Assembly: GCA_050729835.1 (NCBI GenBank)
Contig: JBOHLS010000002.1
Coordinates: 124,001 to 188,000, forward strand
Direction of reading: 5' to 3'
Length of the DNA: 64,000 bases
DNA from: REEB95 sp050729835
GTDB lineage: Bacteria; Pseudomonadota; Alphaproteobacteria; ATCC43930; CGMCC-115725
Position numbers and translations under genes: made by a program. How positions within the stretch are numbered: the stretch's first letter is position 1; each line of letters starts with the position of its first letter. The notes under the pieces were generated by a model, which made no database searches, was not told where the DNA came from, and was given only the letters and a program-made list of their open reading frames with translations. Below, piece after piece: positions 44,100-53,393 of the stretch.

Positions 44100-44472
44100 T
44101 CAGAGGATTTTCTTTGAAGGCTTTCGGTGCTCGATCAAAGCTTCGTCAGTGTGCCGCAGAACCTTACCCGTCTCACCATGCCAGATCGTCTTGATGTACC
44201 GATTGTTCACGCGGTCGATATATTGGCGAATGCGATCCCACCGGCCAGCAGACCGTGGTGAAGCTATCGCCACTGACCGTCTCTTTCAGAAAGCGCCCTC
44301 GCCCCGGGCTGCGCAGACGCATCAGCAAATGATCTTTGACCTTAACCTCCTCATGGAGGTCGACACTAATGGTTCGTGCGGTCGATCCACAGTTTGGGCA
44401 AGGCATGCGTACCCCAGCCGGATCCTCGGGCAGCAGCGTGTTACAATTGGTGCAAAAGCAGACATTCCTCAT
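44100..44472 (-). pseudogene. Frameshifted zinc-ribbon protein
   Basis: From ATG 44470-44472 the frame reads MRNVCFCTNCNTLLPEDP and RMPCPNCGSTARTIS, two CxxC knuckles forming a zinc ribbon. It then runs through LRSPGRGRFLKETVSGDSFTT before losing sense. In the next frame the family's C-terminus resumes: RWDRIRQYIDRVNNRYIKTI and WHGETGKVLRHTDEALIEHR, with the stop at 44100-44102. One base seems to be missing near 44255-44270, where SGDSFTTV should read SGDSFHHG. The intact form is a roughly 120-residue cytoplasmic protein common in many bacteria, often encoded near mobile DNA; its function is unknown. It lies 18 bases from tRNA-Arg. Confidence 0.7.
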
Positions 44473-44490
44473 TGCTGTCCCCGATAGTGT

Positions 44491-44567
44491 TGGCGCGCCC
44501 AGTTGGACTCGAACCAACGACCTGCCGCTTAGAAGGCGGCTGCTCTAATCCTCTGAGCTATGGGCGC
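44491..44567 (-). tRNA. tRNA-Arg (anticodon TCT)
   Basis: The minus strand folds as a complete cloverleaf: acceptor GCGCCCA/TGGGCGC, D arm with AGCTCAG, anticodon stem GCCGC/GCGGC with loop CTTCTAA (anticodon TCT, reads AGA), T arm GTTCGAGTC. A discriminator G and an encoded CCA complete 77 bases. Confidence 0.97.
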
Positions 44568-44587
44568 ATCGCAGCGATCATCCGCCG

Positions 44588-44884
44588 TCACGTCGGGCGG
44601 TGCCAACGGAAATTGTCGGCGTAGCTCTTGGGTCTGAACTTGGGCTCCTGCGGCTCGATCACCGAATAGTCCATGCCGTTCTTCTTGGCGAAGGCGACCG
44701 CCTCGTCGAGCGTGTCGAAGCGCAGGTTGACCTCGTTGAGGGTGTCGGCGGCGCTCGCCCAGCCCATCAGCGGATCGGGCACGCGCGGCGTCGCCACCTC
44801 GTAGGTCAGCAGCCATTCCTTGGTTGGCGCGCGACCCGATTGGGTGGCCGGCTTGCTCGGGCGATAAATCCGCGCGTGCGGCAT
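44588..44884 (-). CDS. Complex I accessory subunit, NDUFS4-like
   Basis: This 98-residue protein matches the ETC complex I subunit family (bacterial NDUFS4/18-kDa). It reads ARIYRPSKPATQSGRAPTKEWLLTYE, then PDPLMGWASAADTLNEVNLRFDTLDEAVAFAKKNG and the C-terminal FRPKSYADNFRWHRP. This supernumerary NADH:ubiquinone oxidoreductase subunit is confined to alphaproteobacteria and mitochondria, so it supports the class assignment. It stabilises the peripheral arm of the complex at the cytoplasmic side of the membrane. It sits between two tRNA genes on the same strand, a compact arrangement. Confidence 0.95.
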   Translation of the reverse strand: MPHARIYRPSKPATQSGRAPTKEWLLTYEVATPRVPDPLMGWASAADTLNEVNLRFDTLDEAVAFAKKNGMDYSVIEPQEPKFRPKSYADNFRWHRPT

Positions 44885-44899
44885 CGAAATCCTCTCTTA

Positions 44900-44976
44900 T
44901 GGTCGGGGCGGCAAGATTCGAACTTGCGACCCTCAGCTCCCAAAGCTGATGCTCTACCAGGCTGAGCTACGCCCCG
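44900..44976 (-). tRNA. tRNA-Pro (anticodon TGG)
   Basis: The minus strand gives a full cloverleaf: acceptor CGGGGCG/CGCCCCG, D arm TAGCTCAGCCTGGTAGAGC, anticodon loop with TGG between CAGCT and AGCTG, T arm AGTTCGAATCT. Discriminator A and an encoded CCA are present, 77 bases in all. Confidence 0.97.
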
Positions 44977-45042
44977 AAGGCCGGAATTTGCTATACGCTT
45001 CGGCGGGAAAGCGCAAGGACAGCGCCGGCAAACGAGGCTCGC

Positions 45043-45705
45043 ATGACCATCCGCCTGCTCGAAATCACGCCCAAGCTCTACGATTACATGCTGTCTGTCT
45101 CGTCGCGCGAGACCAAGCTGATGGCGCGGCTGCGCGAAGAGACCGCGAAAATGCCCGGCGCCGGCATGCAGATTCCGCCGATGCAGGGCCAGTTCCTCGC
45201 CTTCCTGGTGACGCTCATCGGCGCGCGGCGCGGCCTCGAGATCGGCACCTTCACCGGCTACAGCGCGCTGTGGGTGGCGTCGGCGCTGCCGGAAGACGGC
45301 AAGCTCGTCTGCTGCGACGTCAACGAGAAGACCACCGCGGTCGCCAAGCGCTACTGGAAAGAGGCCGGCGTCGACCGCAAGATCGAGCTCCGCCTGGCGC
45401 CGGCGCTCGACACACTCAAAGCGCTGCTGGCGTCCGGCGGCGCCGACACCTTCGATTACGTCTTCATCGACGCCGACAAGGAGAACTACGACGCCTATTA
45501 CGAGCGGTCGCTCGAATTGGTGCGAACCAGCGGACTCATCGTCTTCGACAACATGCTGTGGGGCGGCGCGGTCGCCGACGGCCGCAAGCGCGATCTCGAC
45601 ACGCTGGCGCTCAAGGCGCTCAACGCCAAGCTGCATGGCGACCGGCGCATCGACCTGTCGCTGCTCTATATCGGCGACGGCGTGACCTTGGCGCGCAAGC
45701 GCTGA
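45043..45705 (+). CDS. O-methyltransferase (caffeoyl-CoA type)
   Basis: This 220-residue class I SAM-dependent methyltransferase belongs to the Methyltransf_3 family. The SAM-binding motif is GLEIGTFTGYSALWVASALP, followed by LVCCDVNEKTTAVAKRYW (acidic ribose-binding residue) and FDYVFIDADKENYDAYYER with the divalent-metal Asp residues. LIVFDNMLWGGAV contains the third metal ligand region. Members methylate catechol-like hydroxyls in a Mg-dependent reaction. The substrate is unknown. It starts 66 bp after tRNA-Pro, on the opposite strand. Confidence 0.9.
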   Translation: MTIRLLEITPKLYDYMLSVSSRETKLMARLREETAKMPGAGMQIPPMQGQFLAFLVTLIGARRGLEIGTFTGYSALWVASALPEDGKLVCCDVNEKTTAVAKRYWKEAGVDRKIELRLAPALDTLKALLASGGADTFDYVFIDADKENYDAYYERSLELVRTSGLIVFDNMLWGGAVADGRKRDLDTLALKALNAKLHGDRRIDLSLLYIGDGVTLARKR

Positions 45706-45856
45706 ACCGACAGAGACCGTAACCGGCGGCGTTTTATTCGCCGGTGTCGACAAACTTTTCCACCTTCGGACGCCAATGAACTGGCGCCGCGTACGGTCTT
45801 GTCGGCATGAACGCGGCGATCCCGCCGCTTCGAGCATGGTCCGAAGGAAAAATCCC

Positions 45857-46037
45857 ATGCGTCAGTTTTCGATGATCCCCGCGCCGGCCCTGGCCATTGC
45901 GCTCTCCGCGCCGCTGGCCCCGGTTGTGCTGGCCAACCAGCCGCAGCAACAGGCGATGTGCCAGAGCCCGGCGGCGGATCCGGCCCCCGGCTTTCTTCAA
46001 TCCCTACGATCGGCCCGCGCCCACGGTGAGAGATTAG
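45857..46037 (+). pseudogene. Small exported protein, probably frameshifted
   Basis: ATG 45857 follows AAGGAAA and opens a signal peptide (MRQFSMIPAPALAIALSAPL, then APVVLA). A short mature part with QPQQQAMCQSPAAD follows. At CCCGGCTTTCTTCAAT (about 45985-45998) one base seems extra: removing it turns the tail into GFFNPYDRPAPTVRD and stops at TAG 46035-46037. A strong terminator follows 35 bases later. Without the correction the frame runs on into the methyltransferase, which looks wrong. This is probably a genuine small periplasmic protein gene with a single-base lesion or assembly error. Confidence 0.5.
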
Positions 46038-46072
46038 CTTCGACGGCCGCGCATTCGCGCGCGGCCGGATCA

Positions 46073-46117
46073 ACGCGGCGGCCGATTGCCTCCCTCACCG
46101 GCCGCCGCGTCTTTTTT
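46073..46117 (+). terminator. Rho-independent terminator
   Basis: A perfect 12-bp GC-rich stem (46073-46084 with 46099-46110, ACGCGGCGGCCG/CGGCCGCCGCGT) with a 14-base loop is followed by C and six T residues. It ends the transcript of the small exported gene at 45857-46037. Confidence 0.93.
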
Positions 46118-46213
46118 CGCGAACCGCGCGCCGAGCACGCCACCACACGATGCCGATTGACACCGCCTGCGTCCGGTTCATGCTGGCGGGGATTGGCCCG
46201 CAAGGGGGCGACG

Positions 46214-47017
46214 ATGGCAGCCGACGACCGCAAACCGACGACATCCGACGTCAACGGCCGGCTGTGGAGCGCCGGCGCGCGCGACTGGGCCGACATCCAG
46301 GAAGGCATCGTGCGCAAGCTCTACGAGACCGTGCTCGAACGTTTGCGCGTCGGCCGGGGCACGCGCTATCTCGACGCCGGCTGCGGCTCGGGGCTGGCGG
46401 CGCAGATCGCGGCGTCGCGCGGCGCTCAGGTCTCGGGCATCGACGCTGCCGAGAGTCTGCTGGCGATCGCCCGCGAGCGCACGCCGGCCGGCGATTTCCG
46501 CCGCGGCGATCTCGAGGCCCTGCCCTATGCCGATGGCAGCTTCGATGCCGTCAGCGGCTTCAACTCGTTCCAGTTCGCCGGCAATCCGGTGGTGGCGCTG
46601 GGCGAAGCGCGCCGCGTCGTCAAGCCCGGTGGCCTGCTGACGATCGTCACCTGGGGCGAGCCCGAGGGCATGGAGGCGGCGGCCGTGGTATGCGCGCTGC
46701 GTCCGCTGATACCGCCCCCGCCGCCGAACGCGCCCGGCCCGTTCGCGCTGTCGCAGGAGGCGGCGCTGCGCAAATTCGCCGTCGACGCCAAGCTCTCGCC
46801 GGTCGAGGTCTTCGACGTCGACACGACGTTCGTCTATCCCGACCAGGCGACGGCGCTGCGTGGGCTCAATTCCTCGGGCGTCGCCACGCGCGCGATCGGG
46901 AATTCAAGCGTCGAGGCGGTGACCGTGGCGCATGCCCGGGCGATCGCGCCCTTCCGTCAGGCCGACGGCGGCTATTGCATCAAGGCGGTATTCCGCTGCC
47001 TGCTGGCGAAGCCCTAA
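46214..47017 (+). CDS. Class I SAM-dependent methyltransferase
   Basis: This 267-residue protein starts at ATG 46214 behind AAGGGGG. The long upstream extension of the frame crosses a terminator and is rejected. The UbiE-like Methyltransf_11 fold has motif I YLDAGCGSGLAAQIAASRGAQVSGID, motif post-I, DLEALPYADGSFDAVSGFNSFQF and the C-terminal motif EARRVVKPGGLLTIVTWGEP. Substrate is unknown; relatives methylate small molecules or quinones. It converges with the DUF192 gene, overlapping its last four bases. Confidence 0.9.
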   Translation: MAADDRKPTTSDVNGRLWSAGARDWADIQEGIVRKLYETVLERLRVGRGTRYLDAGCGSGLAAQIAASRGAQVSGIDAAESLLAIARERTPAGDFRRGDLEALPYADGSFDAVSGFNSFQFAGNPVVALGEARRVVKPGGLLTIVTWGEPEGMEAAAVVCALRPLIPPPPPNAPGPFALSQEAALRKFAVDAKLSPVEVFDVDTTFVYPDQATALRGLNSSGVATRAIGNSSVEAVTVAHARAIAPFRQADGGYCIKAVFRCLLAKP

Positions 47018-47478
47018 TTTACCGCGTTGCCGAGCGCGGCGGCGCGGACGACGTCGCCGACCTTGATGCCGAGCCGGTCGACCGTGCCGCCGTTGAGCTC
47101 GAGCACCGCGACGGCCGGTGCGCGCGAAACGATGATCGCGTCCGACAGCGGTATCGCGCGCTCGTGCAGGTCGACGATGCGCCCGCCCGGCGCGATGAAC
47201 AGCATGTCGAGCGGAACGTAGGTGTCGTGCATCCAGAACGTCATGGTCTGCGGCTCGGCGACGACGAACAGCATGCCGGCGTCGGCCGCCAGCCGGCGGC
47301 GGAACATCAGGCCCTGCTCCTTCTGCGCCGGCGTCAGGGCGAGCTCGACGGTGAAATGCTGCGGGCCCTTGGCGGTGTCGATGGTGAGCGGCGCGGTGTT
47401 GAAGGTCTGGAGCGCCTGCGGCTGGGCGAAGGCCGGCGTCGCCAGAAGCGCGAGCGCGACGAAAGCGGCGCGCATCAT
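47014..47478 (-). CDS. Exported DUF192 protein
   Basis: This 154-residue protein has a signal peptide (MMRAAFVALALLATPAFAQ) and the DUF192 core: VELALTPAQKEQGLMFRRRLAADAGMLFV, MTFWMHDTYVPLDMLFIAPGGRIVDLHE and AVLELNGGTVDRLGIKVGD. The family is a small beta-barrel of unknown biochemical role found in the periplasm of many proteobacteria. ATG 47476-47478 overlaps the stop of the antiporter gene by four bases, so the two are coupled. Confidence 0.9.
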   Translation of the reverse strand: MMRAAFVALALLATPAFAQPQALQTFNTAPLTIDTAKGPQHFTVELALTPAQKEQGLMFRRRLAADAGMLFVVAEPQTMTFWMHDTYVPLDMLFIAPGGRIVDLHERAIPLSDAIIVSRAPAVAVLELNGGTVDRLGIKVGDVVRAAALGNAVN

Positions 47479-48806
47479 CGGTAGAAAATCCAGGCGGTCA
47501 GCAGCAGCGGCGGCAGCAAACACACCGCCGACCAAGCGATATAGGCGAAGAAGTTCGGCATCTTGACACCGTAGCTTTCGACCACACCCTTGGCGATCAG
47601 GTTCGGCGCGTTGCCGATATAGGTCATGGCGCCGAAATACGACGCGCCGGCCGAGATCGCAGCCAGCGTCAGCGCCAGCTTGCCGGTCAGCAGCGCCGCG
47701 TTGCCGCCGGCCAGGCCGAAGAACACCAGATAGGCCGGCGCGTTGTCCAGCACCGACGACAGCGCACCGGGCAGCAGATAGAACAGCGCGTTGTTCGGCA
47801 CGCCGTCGGCGAACATGCGCGCGAAGAGCGGCGCCGCCAGTCCCCGGCCGCCCGCCGCCATGATCGCGTCGATCGGCGCCAACGTCACGAAGATGCCAGC
47901 GAAGAGGATGGAGACTTCCATGATCGGCGTCCAGACGAAGGTGTTTTCCTGGCGGGTCGCCGGCTTGGTGAAGCGTAGCGACAGCAGCGCGAGGACGACG
48001 AACAGCGCGTCGGAGACGATGTCATCGAAGCGCCAGACGACGTGGAAGACCGTGACCGAGCCCGGCACCGGGTAATAGGTGCGCAGCATCATGGTTAGCG
48101 CCGCGCCGAGCAGCAGCAGCAGGTTGATCGCGCCGTCGATGCCAAGCTTCTCGATCTCGGGCAGCACCGTCGGTTCGCTCCGGCCGTAGAGATAGCGGTC
48201 GATAGCGAAGAACATCGCCAGCAGCACGACGGTCAGCAGGATCGTCGGCGCCCACAGATGCTGCGCCGGCCAGAAGAACGGCACGCCGCGCAGATAGCCG
48301 AGGAATAGCGGCGGATTGCCGAGCGGCGTCAAGGCGCCGCCGACGTTGCAAGCCAGGAAGATGAAGAACACATAGACATGCGCGGTGCGCGTGCGGTGAC
48401 GGTTGGCGCGCACCAGCGGCCGCAGCATCAGCAACGATGCGCCCGGCGTGCCGATCAGGCTCGAAGCCAGCGTGCTCAGCGCCAACAGTACGGTGTTGAC
48501 GCCGGGCGAACCGTGCGGCGCGCCACGGATGCGCAAGCCGCCGGTGATGACGAACAGCGCGCCGAGCAGCAGCACGAAGGGCACGTAGGTGTTGAGCGCC
48601 ATGTCGAGCAGGCGCGTGAACGACGCGCCCGCACCTTCGACGGCGATGTCGGGCCCGACGAAGACCAGCCCCCAAAGCGCGACGATCTTGCCGTAATGCG
48701 CGCCCCACAGCTTGGGCAGCGCGAGCGGCGCGATCGCCAGCGTCAGCAACAACCCGACGAATGGCAGGCCCCAGGCCAGGCTGCCGTATGGAAGTCCCCC
48801 CACCAT
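47475..48806 (-). CDS. NhaD-like sodium:proton antiporter
   Basis: This 443-residue integral membrane protein of the ion transporter superfamily (CitMHS_2 type) has about twelve to thirteen hydrophobic segments. Telling motifs are ALFVITGGLRIRG, LIGTPGASLLMLRPLVRANR, FIFLACNVGGALTPLGNPPLFLGYLRGVPF, IMEVSILFAGIFVTLAPI and LSSVLDNAPAYLVFFGLAGG, the last resembling the conserved discontinuous helix of the family. It probably exchanges Na+ for H+. ATG 48804-48806 is chosen because the longer upstream frame is antisense to coxG and unlike the family. Confidence 0.87.
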   Translation of the reverse strand: MVGGLPYGSLAWGLPFVGLLLTLAIAPLALPKLWGAHYGKIVALWGLVFVGPDIAVEGAGASFTRLLDMALNTYVPFVLLLGALFVITGGLRIRGAPHGSPGVNTVLLALSTLASSLIGTPGASLLMLRPLVRANRHRTRTAHVYVFFIFLACNVGGALTPLGNPPLFLGYLRGVPFFWPAQHLWAPTILLTVVLLAMFFAIDRYLYGRSEPTVLPEIEKLGIDGAINLLLLLGAALTMMLRTYYPVPGSVTVFHVVWRFDDIVSDALFVVLALLSLRFTKPATRQENTFVWTPIMEVSILFAGIFVTLAPIDAIMAAGGRGLAAPLFARMFADGVPNNALFYLLPGALSSVLDNAPAYLVFFGLAGGNAALLTGKLALTLAAISAGASYFGAMTYIGNAPNLIAKGVVESYGVKMPNFFAYIAWSAVCLLPPLLLTAWIFYR

Positions 48807-48923
48807 GGTCCTCGGACTATGGCCGAGGCCGCGCGTGCCACGCAACCCGCCCCGGCGGGCCGCGCGCTTGTCGCTGCGCGGTGCCGGCGCTACGGTCGGC
48901 GCACAAAAAGCGAGGATGCCGCC

Positions 48924-49538
48924 ATGGACATGACCGGCGAATACCGGGTCGCCGCGCCGCAGACGAAGGCATGGGACGCGCTCAACGATCCCGACATCCT
49001 CAAGCAATGCATCGCCGGCTGCGAAGAGGTGCAGAAGCTCTCGCCGACCGAGTTCACCGCCAAGGTGCAGGCGCGCGTCGGTCCGGTGAGCGCGCGCTTC
49101 GGCGGCAAGGTGACGCTCTCCAACCTCGATCCACCGAACGGCTATACGATCAGCGGCGAAGGCCAGGGCGGCGTCGCCGGCTTCGCCAAGGGCGCCGCCG
49201 AGGTGCGGCTGACGCCGGATGGCGACGCCACCATGCTGTCCTACAAGGTGACCGCGCAGGTCGGCGGCAAGCTGGCGCAGATCGGCTCGCGCCTGATCGA
49301 CAGCACGGCGCGTAAATATGCCGACGATTTCTTCGCCAAGTTCGCGGCGATCGTCGGCGCGCCCGTGCCGGCGGCAACACCAGCCCCCGAAGCGGCGCCC
49401 GCCACGCCCACTGCGCCCAAGCCGCCCGTACCCACGGCCGCGCCAGCGCCGGTCGAGGGCCGGCGCCTGCCGCCGCTGGTGTGGGCCGTGATCCTGGCCG
49501 TGCTGGTCGCGATCATGCTCTATTATTTCGCCCGCTGA
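48924..49538 (+). CDS. coxG: CoxG-like SRPBCC protein with C-terminal membrane anchor
   Basis: This 204-residue protein has residues 1-150 forming the CO dehydrogenase subunit G domain: MDMTGEYRVAAPQTKAWDAL, LNDPDILKQCIAGCEEVQKL and VTLSNLDPPNGYTISGEGQGGVAGFAKGAAEVRL. A Pro/Ala linker (about 150-178) leads to a single C-terminal helix (LPPLVWAVILAVLVAIMLYYFAR) that should tether it to the membrane. In Oligotropha, CoxG recruits CO dehydrogenase to the cytoplasmic membrane; here it probably anchors the hydroxylase encoded downstream. Start ATG 48924 is followed after 88 bp by the small subunit gene. Confidence 0.9.
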   Translation: MDMTGEYRVAAPQTKAWDALNDPDILKQCIAGCEEVQKLSPTEFTAKVQARVGPVSARFGGKVTLSNLDPPNGYTISGEGQGGVAGFAKGAAEVRLTPDGDATMLSYKVTAQVGGKLAQIGSRLIDSTARKYADDFFAKFAAIVGAPVPAATPAPEAAPATPTAPKPPVPTAAPAPVEGRRLPPLVWAVILAVLVAIMLYYFAR

Positions 49539-49626
49539 TGCTTGACCCTGGCCGATTTCCGGCACGACAATCACGACAACCAATAAGGCCGCGCCCAGCG
49601 CGCCCACGACCGAGGAGGTTCCGAAA

Positions 49627-50099
<473 letters not shown>

Positions 50100-50103
<4 letters not shown>

Positions 50104-52478
50104 GCGCGCCTCTGATCGGCGACCCGGTGCGCCGCAAGGAAGACCTCCGCTTCCTCACCGGCAAGGGCCACTACACCGACGACATCAACCGCGCCGGCCA
50201 AGTCTACGCCGTCTTCGTGCGCAGCCCGTACGCCCATGCCGAGGTCGTTCGCGTCGATGTGAAGCGCGCCGCCGACGCGCCCGGCGTGGTCGCGGTCTAT
50301 ACCGGCGACGATCTGGCCAAGGCCGGGCTCGGCACCCTGCCCTGCGGCTGGGGCGTCAAGAACAAGGACGGCTCGCCGATGGCCGAACCGCCGCATCCGG
50401 TTCTGGCCACCGGCAAGGTGCGGCACGTCGGCGATCCGGTCGTCGTCGTCATCGCCCAGAGCAAGGCCCAGGCCGAGGAAGCCGCCGAGCTGGTCGACGT
50501 CGCATACAAAGAGCTGCCGTCGGTGACCGCGGTTGACGCCGCGGTCAAGCCCGGCGCGCCGCAACTTTACGCCGAGGCGAAAAATAACCTCTGCTACGAC
50601 TGGCACATCGGCGACAAGGCGGCGACCGACGCCGCGTTCGCCAAGGCGGCGCACGTCACCAAGCTCGACATCGTCAACAACCGGCTGGTGCCGAACGCGA
50701 TGGAGCCGCGGGCCTATATCGGCGACTACGACCGCGCCACCGGCGAGCACACGCTCTTCACCACCAGCCAGAATCCGCACGCCATCCGCCTCTTGATGGG
50801 TGCCTTCGTGCTGCACGTGCCCGAGCACAAGCTGCGCGTCGTCGCGCCCGATGTCGGCGGCGGTTTCGGCTCGAAGATCTTTCACTACGCCGAGGAAGCG
50901 GCGGTGACCTGGGCTGCGACCCAGCTCTACCGGCCGGTGAGGTGGACGGCGGAGCGCAGCGAAAGCTTCTTGTGCGACGCGCACGGCCGCGATCACGTCA
51001 CCCATGCCGAGCTCGCACTCGACAAGGGCGGCAAGTTCGTCGGCTTGCGCGTGGCGACGCTGGCCAATCTCGGCGGCTATCTTTCGACCTTCGCGCCGGC
51101 GGTGCCGACCTATCTCTACGCCACGCTCCTTGCCGGAACGTATACAACCCCGGCGATCTACGCCGAAGTGAAAGGCGTGTTCACCAACACCGTGCCGGTG
51201 GACGCCTATCGCGGCGCCGGCCGGCCCGAGGGGAGCTATCTGCTCGAGCGCCTGGTCGACAAGGCGTCGAACGAGCTCAAGACCGATCCGGCCGCGCTGC
51301 GCCGCAAGAATTTCATTCCGAAAGACGCGTACCCGTATCAAACGCCGGTCGCGCTCGCTTACGATAGCGGCGATTATTTCAGCACGCTCGATCTGGCGTT
51401 GAAGGCGGCGGATTACGCCAGCTTCGGCCAGCGCCGCGACGACGCCAAGAAGCGCGGTAAGCTGCGCGGCATCGGTCTTGCGACCTATATCGAGGCCTGC
51501 GGCGTCGCACCCTCGGCGGTGGCCGGCGCGCTCGGCGCCCGCGCCGGGCTCTACGAGGTCGCCGAGGTCCGCGTCAATCCGACCGACTCGATCACGGTGT
51601 TCACCGGCACGCACAGTCACGGCCAGGGCCACGAGACGACGTTCGCCCAGGTCGTGGCCGAGCGGCTGGGCATTCCGCTCGACCAGGTCCAGGTGGCGCA
51701 CGGCGACACGGCGCAGACGCCGTTCGGCATGGGCACCTATGGCTCGCGTTCGCTGCCCGTTGGCGGCTCGGCGCTGGTCAAGGCGCTCGGCAAGATCGAG
51801 GCCAAGGGCAAGAAGATCGCCGCGCATCTGCTCGAAGCCGCCGAGGCCGACATCGAGTTCCAGGACGGCAAGTTCACCGTCGCCGGCACCGACAAATCCA
51901 AGACCTTCGGCGAGATCGCGCTGGCCGCCTATATCCCGCACAACTATCCGCTCGAGACGCTCGAGCCTGGCCTCGACGAGACCGCCTATTACGACCCGAA
52001 GAACTTCACCTTCCCGTCGGGCGCGCATATCGCCGAGGTCGAGATCGACCCCGACACCGGCACCGTCGAACTGGTGAACTTCACCGCCGCCGACGATTTC
52101 GGCCGCATCGTCAATCCGATGATCGTCGAGGGCCAGGTGCATGGCGGCCTGGCGCAAGGCATCGGCCAGGCGTTGTTCGAGGAATGCCGCTACGACCCCG
52201 AAAGCGGCCAGCTCGTCACCGGCTCGTTCATGGATTACCGCATGCCGCGCGCTGGCGATTTACCGTCCTTCGCGGTGGCGACCCACGCGACGCTGTGCAC
52301 GCATAACCCGCTCGGCGTCAAAGGCTGCGGCAAGGCCGGAGCAATCGGCGCGCCGGGCGCGGTGATGAATGCGGTGCTCAACGCGCTGAGCGGGCTCGGT
52401 GTCAGCAATCTCGACATGCCGGCGTCGCCCGAACGCGTGTGGCGCGCCATCAACGGTGGCCGTCGCGCCGCCGCCTAG
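50100..52478 (+). CDS. Molybdenum hydroxylase large subunit, form II CoxL-like, Lys at catalytic Glu position
   Basis: This 792-residue molybdopterin-cytosine-dinucleotide subunit starts at ATG 50100. Recognisable parts are GDPVRRKEDLRFLTGKGHYTDDI and VVAPDVGGGFGSKI. The active-site loop AYRGAGRPEGSY is the form II signature; genuine CO dehydrogenase has AYxCSFR. The Mo-binding SHGQGHETTFAQ and the C-terminal LGVKGCGKAGAIGAP follow. In the family the last motif normally reads GxGE, with Glu the general base; here the codon is AAG (Lys, about residue 745). The remnant at 43 kb has GVGEAG. The substrate is not CO on this evidence; an aldehyde or N-heterocycle is more likely, if the enzyme is active at all. 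Confidence 0.93.
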
Positions 52479-52498
52479 AATTCAGGGAGAAGCAAGCG

Positions 52499-53293
52499 AT
52501 GTATAACTTTGAATACCACAAGGCCAAGAACGTCGCGGACGCCTCGACGCTGATCACGCAGAAGAGCGAGGCCAAGCTGGTCGCCGGCGGCATGACGCTG
52601 ATCCCGACCTTGAAGCAGCGCCTCGCCAAGCCGACCGATTTGGTCGACCTCAACGGGCTGCCCGAGCTCAAAGGCATCAAGCGCGAGGGCAACGCCGTGG
52701 TGATCAGCGCGATGACGCGGCACATCGAGGTCGCGGAATCGGCCGAGGTGCAGAAGGCGATCCCCGCCCTCGCCCATCTCGCCTCGCATATCGGCGATCC
52801 GGCGGTGCGCAACCGCGGTACGCTCGGCGGCTCGATCTCGAACAACGATCCGGCGGCGGATTATCCCTCGGCGGTGGTCGCACTCAACGCCACGGTGATC
52901 ACCAACAAGCGCAAGATCACGACCGACGAGTTCTTCAAGGGCATGTTCGAGACCGCGCTCCAGCCCGGCGAGATCGTGACCGCGGTGAGCTTCCCGATCC
53001 CCGAGAAGGCCGCCTACATGAAGTTCCCCAATCCGGCGTCGCGCTACGCCATCGTCGGCGTGTTCGTGGCCAAGCATAAGGACGGCGTGCGAGTCGCGGT
53101 AACCGGCGCGGGTCCGTGCGTCTTCCGCCAGAAGGAAATGGAAGCGACGCTGGTTAAGAATTTCTCCGCCGACGCGATCAAAACGATCGCGCAGAAGCAG
53201 GACGGGCTCAACGGCGACATCCACGCCAGCCCGGAATACCGCGCGCATCTCGTCGGCGTGATGGCGCGGCGGGCGGTGCAAGCGGCGGGATAG
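52499..53293 (+). CDS. coxM: Molybdenum hydroxylase FAD-binding medium subunit
   Basis: This 264-residue flavoprotein subunit starts at ATG 52499 behind GGGAGA. FAD-binding motifs are KLVAGGMTLIPTLKQRL and HIGDPAVRNRGTLGGSISNNDPAADYPSAVVAL. A C-terminal CO_deh_flav_C part contains AVTGAGPCVFRQ. It takes electrons from the Fe-S subunit. The gene order G-S-L-M differs from the M-S-L order of classical cox operons but is found in other alphaproteobacteria. A KefB-like antiporter gene follows 100 bp later. Confidence 0.95.
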   Translation: MYNFEYHKAKNVADASTLITQKSEAKLVAGGMTLIPTLKQRLAKPTDLVDLNGLPELKGIKREGNAVVISAMTRHIEVAESAEVQKAIPALAHLASHIGDPAVRNRGTLGGSISNNDPAADYPSAVVALNATVITNKRKITTDEFFKGMFETALQPGEIVTAVSFPIPEKAAYMKFPNPASRYAIVGVFVAKHKDGVRVAVTGAGPCVFRQKEMEATLVKNFSADAIKTIAQKQDGLNGDIHASPEYRAHLVGVMARRAVQAAG

Positions 53294-53393
53294 GCAGATT
53301 CCTTACGCCCGTCGTCACGCAATTCTGAGCGATTCGTGAAACGCCAGCCGCCGCGCTAGCCAGCGCCCGCGCCGTCCTGCATGCTTTTGTCGC

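Noticed and set aside
44491..44976. tRNA-flanked segment as a mobile element
   Set aside because: The gene between the tRNAs is a conserved complex I subunit, and no integrase, transposase or terminal repeats are present.
45776..46213. N-terminal extension of the methyltransferase frame
   Set aside because: It crosses a strong terminator and a separate signal-peptide gene; ATG 46214 has a proper ribosome site.
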